Source of the DNA: Agelaius tricolor
Taxonomy: Eukaryota; Chordata; Aves; Passeriformes; Icteridae
Direction: 5' to 3'
DNA: 64,000 bases
NCBI GenBank assembly: GCA_023055355.1
Contig: JALJCS010000004.1
Coordinates: 24,154,744-24,218,743, forward strand
Shown: positions 14,201 to 23,200 of the stretch, piece after piece
Position numbering within the stretch: position 1 is the first letter of the stretch
Layout of the letters: each line of letters opens with the position of its first letter
Translations under genes and position numbers: made by a program
The notes under the pieces: generated by a model
Told to the model about the DNA's origin: nothing
Database searches by the model: none
What the model saw: the letters and a program-made list of their open reading frames with translations, nothing else

Positions 14201-17200
14201 AAATGAAGCTTTATTATAGAAAAGCAGGGGATTGCATCAGAATGGCCATGCAATACCTTGCTTTTCTATATCACTGTTAGACATAAGCCTTCACTAATGT
14301 GAGGCAAAAGCAGGGAGTGCACAAGTGCAAGGTAAGAATGAGCAGTGGAATGCATTGAGGGGGTAGGGATTTGGATGGCATTTACCAAATGCATGGAACT
14401 GGTCTAGTTAATGTTGCCTGCTTTATGCCCAGGTAAAATACCACTCTCTGGTGAGAACTAGATTTCCTACAATTCTTCTAAAGACATTGCATCCTAAGGA
14501 ATTTAAGGGTCAGATTAGATTGTGAGGCATTCCCATACAACTCTGAAAGGGGCCATTATGCTTCGGGATAGAGCTGCCTTTTGTAGTGAGTGCACTGAGG
14601 CATTCAGGTTTTTAAGGTGTGGCTTGGTAGTTTTGCATTCTAGTTTTTACATAGGCATACCTTGAGGCTGGATAGTAGAGAGAACAATTTGAACATTCCT
14701 GTGATGATCAGCTCCCAAATGGAGTAGGGACATCTAAGTGGATCATCTGCATAGCTAGTCCCCAGCAAGAATTTAACTGTCTTCTTATTTGAATGAGTTG
14801 AATAGTGTGCTCTCTAGGTAGAATTCGTTTGGTCCCAAGAGCACTGTATGATAACGGGTGTTGGGAGTGTTTTGCTCACAAAATGAAGTGATGGAGTGGA
14901 GTGCTCTGTTCCATCAGATGTCAGGTTGATGGACAGGTTTTCTTGGGCATGAGTGTCAAAGTATTTGTATTTTACAGTCACAGACTCGATAGCAGGAGTA
15001 TAAGGATCACATGAAGTATAAACAAGTATCTTCTGACACCTTTTGTTATTGTAATGAGCAAAACTGGTGATTAGAACAGTGAATAGAAGTTTCTCAAGAG
15101 TTAATTTCAGAAGTTCCTAGGACTTCACAGGATGCCATGTTCTCCTTTGCAAAATCTCCTGACTTAATTACTTTTTAAGAAAAAGCAAATTCACCAGTGA
15201 TACTTGAAAACTCACTACAGAACTCTATTATTGTGAGGAAGCCACACATTTTTGAAGGCACAGGTAAGACTGTGGTTTTCTAGCTGTGTGTATCTACAGG
15301 TACCATGGTGATCAGTGCTAAATGTTTGGTTTTGTTTAAAGGAAAAGAAAAGCCTATCTTGTCATAAAATGTTCAATCTGCTTTCATTTATTCCCAACTG
15401 CCTGATTTAGTTTGGGATCAATCAGATAGTGTACCGTATATGCTTACTGTCATCTGTACTTTTATCAGATATGTAATCAGTACCTTAGAGCTGATGGTAG
15501 CTGAAGACTACATGATTGTCTACTTGAATGGAGCAACACCAAGAAGAAGGATGCCTGGATTGGGTTGGATGAAAAAATGTTATCAGATGATTGATCGACG
15601 GTAAGTCGTGTTTTCCTGTCTGATCCACAGCCATTATTTTAAATAGTGTCCATTTCTGTAACTCTCCTGTACGCCAGGGTTTACTGTATATGATCTTTCT
15701 TTATCTTTTGTGGTTTTTCTGTTTTTCTAAGAAACTCTTGCTTTTGTTACTTAGATTACGGAAGAATTTGAAGTCATTTATAATTGTTCATCCATCATGG
15801 TTTATCAGGACAATTCTGGCTGTAACGCGACCTTTTATAAGGTATGTAGCAAATACCTGTGATTTTCTATGCCCTTGAGAATACATAAGCACCCTAAATC
15901 CTTAAACTGTGGCTGTTAATCTTTCACTGAATAGTGCTCATTTTATAGTTCATGTTGGGATTTTGGAAGTTGAATTTGGCTTTCCGAAGGTGAATAGGGG
16001 AAAAAAAAGTGATTCATGTGAGTATGAGTATCTAGTTGTGAAAGTCATAGGCATGGTTTTCTAAACCTGTATGTGTATGTTCTGAGAATTCAGTTCCTTA
16101 AAATAGTCTTTGTTCAGAATCCAGAAAAAGGCATATAGAAAAGGGAACTGCATGTAATTATAATCACCTTATTCAAAAATCTGGCTACAGAACAAGATTA
16201 GGCTATGGTTCTGGGTTTTTAAAATATCATTACTGCTCATAGCTCATACAAGAGGAACTGCGTGCACCCTGAGGTGTTTGAATGCATTTGGATTCAAGAA
16301 ATGTTTAATGCTGTCAAAAATAATGGTTTGATTAGTAAAACAATTTAAAAAAAAGTTATCAACTTCAAAGACCTCACACTTACTGCAGAGGATAGGCAAG
16401 TATGCAGTCAGGGAGAGCAAACTGCCACGTGTGAAAAAGAGTTGCTTCAGGCAAGAAACGAATCTTCAGCTACAAAAGCCACACAGAGAATGACTTGTGT
16501 CATCGGGCAGTTCTGTTTACAGTCTGCAGGTGAAGACACTGCAGGTGGAGATCTCTGTGGAGGTCACTGTCCCAGGGTGCTCTGTCCTGATAGAGTGACA
16601 TGGGTTGGGGAAGCACATGAGTTGTCCCATTTCTGCCAAAGTGCAGCAGGCAGAATGTCATAACAGAGCTCCTTTCTAGATGTGGTATCTTAAAGACCAA
16701 GCTGAAAGTTACTATTCAGAATACCAGAGTAAAAGTGAATTGGAATTATCAGCAGTAGTTAGGAGGATTTGCTGAGTTGCATTTGATATGTGAGATATTT
16801 TGGTTGCCATTCTCTTTACTCCCATAAATGACAGTTTGGTCTTTTTTAAAAGTCATGTCTGTTTCAATTCATTAGTCATTTATTCAAAGTAGCCATATTA
16901 AGCAGCAGTGACGAGAGGTTTTTCATTGTGAAACAGAAGAAAATGTTCACTCTAAATAGTTTGGCAAAGCAGATTAGCAGTGTGGAACAAGAAACACTAG
17001 AGACTATCTCAGCCAGGTAGATTGAGTCTTGGTGCAAGAAGAAAGTGAGGGGCAAATAGAAGCTGAAAAGGTGGGCAGGACACCTGGCTAGTGTGACTTT
17101 TGTGGAGGATGACATGAGATATTTGAACCCTTACCAAGGATAGAAGAATTCCCTTCCCTTTCTTCAGGGGTTAAGGAGATAAAAACTTGATTGGATTGAA

Positions 17201-20200
17201 AGCCAATGACTATAGCTTAATTTGCTAGCCCTCAGCTGTTCCCTGAAACCGTGACAGGCACAGTAGGAATTTTAGAGTGAGAAATTAATTGGCCACAAGG
17301 CAAGCAGAGATTTCAGTGAGATAGCTGAAGGAACCAACATAATTTTAATTGTATATCAGCTGAGATGTGGGACTAAACAGTAGGAATCAAAATCCTGAAA
17401 GACAACAAAATGGTAAGGGGCTGAGTGTGGGATACCCTCAATTCTACCTCAGCTCTATCTTTTTCTTCCTCAAAAACTGGCAAGATAATTCAGTGGAGTG
17501 TGGGACCATCTTGACTGACAAAGTATTGTTTGAATATGTGGAATTAAAGAACTAGAAGTAGCAGATATAGATCTTAGGTACTCTTTTAGAATCCCTGTTG
17601 ATATGCACGCCAAAAATTACTTGAGCTGTGTTAGGTAAGAAATTGGATTTCAAAGGGGTTCTTCAAGTGGTGAAACATGCTTGGCATTTGACAGAAATAC
17701 TTAAATGAGGGAAAGTTACCACTATTGGCAGCATGTTTTCCCTAAAGTCTGAAAGAAACAGTCTGGGATGCTCATACACTGATTTACACATGAAGGAATT
17801 AGAAATCAGGCACTGTAGTGGAATTAGTGGACCCAGAAGAATCCTGAGGAAGAAAAACTACCCATTGAAAGATTTTTTAATCCCTTCCCACCGTCTTTAG
17901 AAGCTTATGATTGGCTTGCAGTTTTCCAGGTTAGTTTAGATAGCAATGCTGATGCTGCAGATTATGATAGCAATTTGGATAAAATGCTAAGAATCTGTAT
18001 GTTTCCATGCTTTGACTGGACAGTTGTGGGTGATTCTTGCATCTAAAATGTGACCACTCTGTGTGCCTAGTGATGCTAATTGGGTACAGAGACAAATCAC
18101 AATGAGTGAGCTTAAACAACTGTTCACAGCACTTTCATGTATTCCTGTTCCCAAAGTGAGTTGTCTCACTTTGCATTATTAGGAAGATACCTCTGTCGAG
18201 GAGAGGGACAGCTTCTGCTCAGAGCTATTTCAGAGGCTTCATGTTGTCTGGCTGTACTTGCAGGTCAGCAGTAAGCAGAAAGAACATGTTCTGTTTTTCA
18301 AGACCTACACTTAACATATATGGTCCATATGAGCTTGCCACTATTACGGCTGTTTTAAGATGATCTAAATACAACCAGAGCTAAATGTGAAAAATTGCTT
18401 TATAAGCCAAATGAGAAAGATTTCTCATAACCTCACACTTATCAAATAACTTAGGTTAGACAGGTAAATAGCCTTGTGTTTTAAGTGTGTTTTAGGAACA
18501 GTTTAGCCTTTTTTCCAAGTGATCATTTTATAAGCACAATAAATGAATCATATAGCACAGCTGAAATAAACACATTATTTCATCATAGAAAGACACTGCA
18601 GTAAGAATAGACACAATCAGATCTGTGCTCTTCTGAATAAATGATGAAATTCAGTTTTATTGTGTTTGAGAATTAGTGTAAAATAGAAATGCTGAGTCAT
18701 CACAATCCCTTGATAACTGTGTTTATGATTATATCCATGTCAAGTAATGCTTTCCGTCTCTTTTTACATGTAAGTAGTCTGTAAGGGACTTGAATCTTTT
18801 CCAAATTTTTACGCATCTCCTTCCAACTGTAAAACTAATCACATTGTCTAGTATGTAGGAAGTACAATTTACGATGTTGGCTTAATAATGTGATTCAGGT
18901 AGGCTCATAATCAGCTGAACTGTGTTAAGATATGATTATTAAAATTATTAGAGAGATGACTCTGTCTGAGTTAAGGTGCAAACAAGGCCATATGCAGAAG
19001 CACGGACTTTTATTTAGCAGTAATTGTGAGGGAGAGATAGAAAGAAATAGAGTGGGTGGGAGGAGAGGAGAAAGAGCATGACAAACACAGATAAAGTAGA
19101 AAAAATATCATCACTCAGTGATCCTGTTGGCATCTCCTTGGTCCTCTTCTTCTGGTCTTCTTGGTGATGAGGTTTCCAGTCTTGTCAAAGTTATGGTCAC
19201 TGTCTTCATTGAGTGGGGGAAGCCCATAAAACACAGAGTCCATTGCATTTATATTCACTCAAGTTCAGATGGGACTGCCCAAGTACCTTGCCTTCGAAGA
19301 TGTTAGAGCTGAGTCGTTTATGTTCCACCAGTTATGTCAGGGATGAATACCTTCAGGCTGTGTGAAAGTCCTGGTTCTTCCCCACAGGGAAGTTTTCACA
19401 CCTGAGCCATTATGTAAGAGAGGACTGGCATGGTAAAACGTGTTATCCCACCTCACAGGACTTGCCTCTTAACAGCCTTATTTCGCTGTGGCAGGTGGAT
19501 GGTTTGAGCAATTAATCATTAATAGTCCAGTGTCTCCGTCTGTAATTGAAATATGAATATCCAATGCTTAATTATTTCATACATTTAATACATTTCTTCA
19601 TTTGTTTTTAGCATGTCATAAAAGATTGGGGAGCAGTCAATTAATACCTTTTTTCCTGTGTTTCAGTTCCAAGTTCAGCAGTAAGATACAGTACGTCAAC
19701 ACGTTGGCAGAGCTTCGAGAGATGATTCCAATGGAATATGTGCATATACCAGACAGTATTGTCAAGTAAGTGATGTACACTAGCATGTACTTGTTCTAAT
19801 GGAAACTATTTCCACAAACTGATAATAGTGTTAAAGACCATAAGAAAAACAGAAAGCACTTTCCTGTTGTTTTTCAAAATTATTGTCCGTTGTTCCTCAA
19901 ACATTTCACTGTCAAACTCAGTGGCAGGACACCACTGTGTAGCAGAAACACAAAACACAATAACTATTTACTTCTAGGGGAGTGGTAAAATTGTTTGGCC
20001 TTTCCTGAAGAATCATCTGTGCTGTATTTTTTCATAACTTTTACCTCTATTTAAGTGGAAGTGTTTTCAAGTTTCAGTCATGCAGGGCTTTTAGCAGAAA
20101 TGTTAATTAAAAGATAGCCTATTCAATAGAAGACCAGTGAAATTCTATAGGTTTACTGGTCCTTGCCTTGTCCGTTCTTGTGGTTAAATTCACAAGTGCT

Positions 20201-23200
20201 GAAAGATAGTTTCTTAGTTCTTGCTGCTTATGTGAAGAGGTTTTCTAAATGCAGGCATTTCCAGAGGAAAATATCTGTTAAAAAATTGTAGGAAGTTGAT
20301 TGGCATTGCTCACCTCAACTGACTTTTTTTTCAGACCTGAAAGCAACAAAAAGAAGATATACTAAGACTGAAAGCATGACTGAAAAAAATCACAGTGTTC
20401 ATGTAGTCATTATTAAAAAGATGTTGTGTTCAGGATTTTATTTTTAATTGTTCTCTTTAGCAAATGTCCCAGGTTTTGAATTGCTTATTCTAGAAGGTAG
20501 TGTGAAGAGTAGATGTGCAAGTATGATTGTATTTTCATTATGACTGGTCAATGACAGCTTTTGAAGTTGTCATAGATCTCCTCAACCCAGGCAGGAGTTT
20601 TCACACCTGTTTCACAGTAGTTGTAAAGCAATTTCCTTTGTCAAGCTGCTGGTGCAATTCCAGGGAGCAGGTGGGAAGCTCAGGTCTGGCAATAGCAGAT
20701 GAGAAAACAGTAAATTACAGTTACAAATTCAGGGGTCATAGAGAATTTCACTGAGGTTCATTTGCTGCTGTAACTTCTTTAGAGGTGGAGTGATGATAAG
20801 AATGTGGAGCAGAGGCTGTTGGTCAATTGACAAAGAGTTGTCCCTAATGTTCTAACATCCCTAATAAATTTTCTTCTGGTTCCTGTAAACATTTTAGTTT
20901 CTTATGATTCCCTTTGATAGAAACCTTACCTTTTCTAACCTCAGAGAGCTTCTGTCTGTTTCCTTGCTGTGTTTTACTGTTACACTGTGGCAGCACATGC
21001 ATCTGTGTTGCAGACATTTTTTTCCCTGTAAACTTAAAAGTGTTCAAAAAGTCCATTCACCTCTGAGGCCAAAGGTGAAATGATCACAGCGTAGTACCAA
21101 AGAAACTTTAGTACTTAAAGAGTTTTAAGGTAATGCCTGCTTCATGTCATCAGCAGCCAGATGAAAGATCATGATTTTGCTGAAAAAGACAGACCTCAAA
21201 AGATGACAATTGCACCCATTGGTGGCAAGCATTTCAGGATGTTGTAATAAGATTTAGTGGCTGTGTGCATTCAAGGCATCTGTGAGTGGCTATTCTCTTA
21301 CCACAGGGAGAAGAGCAGTTTTCAGTTCATAGCTTCCCTTTGCTGCAAATTTGGACAGATTCCTATAGAAAAATACAACTCATCTTTTGTCTTCATAATT
21401 GCTCCATTGCCAAGAGCAAGCATACCACCTATGGGCAAGAAAAACCCCACCTTTAGAAAGTACATGGTGTTATGCCAGAATTTGGGTTATGTGATTTTCT
21501 TGGTAGTTTTCAGTGAAGCACGATACTATATGATTGTTGTATATGAACTTGTACATATTTTCTCTTCCTTCATCCATTCTTATCTTGTAAGGTATGATGA
21601 AGATAAGTGTATTAAGAGAAGAATGAGGTAAAACTTGCTTTCTAGCCCATGCTGCTGCTCATAATAGAGTGAATCTGTGTGACAGCCTTTCACCTGCAGG
21701 CGACCTCAACAGCTGAATGAGAGAGGACTTGCAAAGACATGGCATCTTACTTTCCCCTTCAAGCTGTTGAGATCAGCCTCCCTTGCAAATAAAACTCACT
21801 GAACTGTAAATGTCCTTGACTTGGCCCAGGCTGCAGCTAGTTTAACATTACCTGATAGAGCAAGTGAATGCTTTCAGCTCTGTCCACTGGGCATGCCTCA
21901 GACCCCTGCTGCTTCTCTGTCTCTGCCTCCAAGTGAGCTAAATAAGGATTTCGAAATTTAAGGTGGGTTGAGCACAGGGATAAATAGTATCATATTGAAC
22001 TGAAGAGCTTTAGGGTTAGCCCTAAATTGTACTGGGTGCCTTACAAAAGCATGTACTGTATTTGTTCTTTGCTCTGCTATTGCTCTGCTTCACTCTTATG
22101 CTCTGCTTGCTTCTCTGTTTCTTTATATCAATAACTTTTACTCATGCAGACTGGATGAAGAGCTGAGGGAAGCTTCAGAAACAGCTAAGTAAGATAGCTT
22201 TCAGCTGAATCCTGGCATTATATTGTTTCACAGGAGTAGCTTGAATGCTGTAGTACATTGTGTTTGGTACAACAGGCAGCTTGTAGTTTCAATTACTGTG
22301 TAAGTTGCTCCATTTGAGAATTGACTTCCCCTCTCACTGCTTTTGTACTGCTGGATCTCAGTAATAAATAAGCATACCCTTGCACTATAAAAATTTTTTT
22401 TGCTGTTTTTTTGATGATTGTTTCTATAGTCATGGGAATGACTGAAATCACATACTCAATTAAATTGATCATTAAACATTTTCTACTCTTCTCCGCTTAT
22501 CTCAGATGGTTTATACAGTTTTTAAGAGGTAGTTCTTTCTATAATTTTTTTTTTACAGTTCATTAAATCAGGGCTAACTATCTCAGTTAAGGTAGGTATG
22601 TAAATTCTGTCTTTCCAATGTCGTCTGGATAGGCTGTGGAATTAATACTTGATAATAATATTATATTGTCTATGGTTACTTAATAAAACAGGGGCACGTG
22701 GTGATCAGATACTTTAAAATAATAACTTTGTGCTTTGACTTGAATATAATGTGGAAGTATGGTGTACAGTACCAAAGAAATCCTCAAGAAGTGCACAGTC
22801 TATGACTCTATGAGCAGAGCTTTAGAAAGTGTACAGTGCACTTTTCCTCATGTGAGTATTGTACACCAAATTTTTGAGGAGAAGTCTATGTCTGTTGGTT
22901 CTAGTATAACATTCTCCCTTGCAGTTTTTGTAACTAAAGATTTTGAATTTTGAAATTTCTTTCCAGTCACCTTCCTTCAGCATTTCCAATTTACAGCTTC
23001 TTCTTTGCTGTACTTTTTCCAAAAGTTCCTTCTTTTGCAGTACACATTTTCCTTCAGTTCTTCTGAGGTCACTTTCTAAAACAACTACAGAGAAATACCT
23101 AAAACACTGGCCACTGCTTTTTGATTCCAGGAGTTAACACTGCCTCAGAAGCAATAAATTCACGTAAGCCATTATCTGATACCACCTGACTATTTTGTTA

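Larger units (their letters stand above)
12057..15468 (+). other. PRUNE2 intron d-e
   Basis: 3.4 kb intron. Apart from two hairpins (13995-14016 and 14215-14270) I see no element in it. Confidence 0.8.

Noticed and set aside
21257..21631. 124-codon + strand frame in a PRUNE2 intron
   Set aside because: No recognisable domain; within an intron; composition typical of non-coding DNA.
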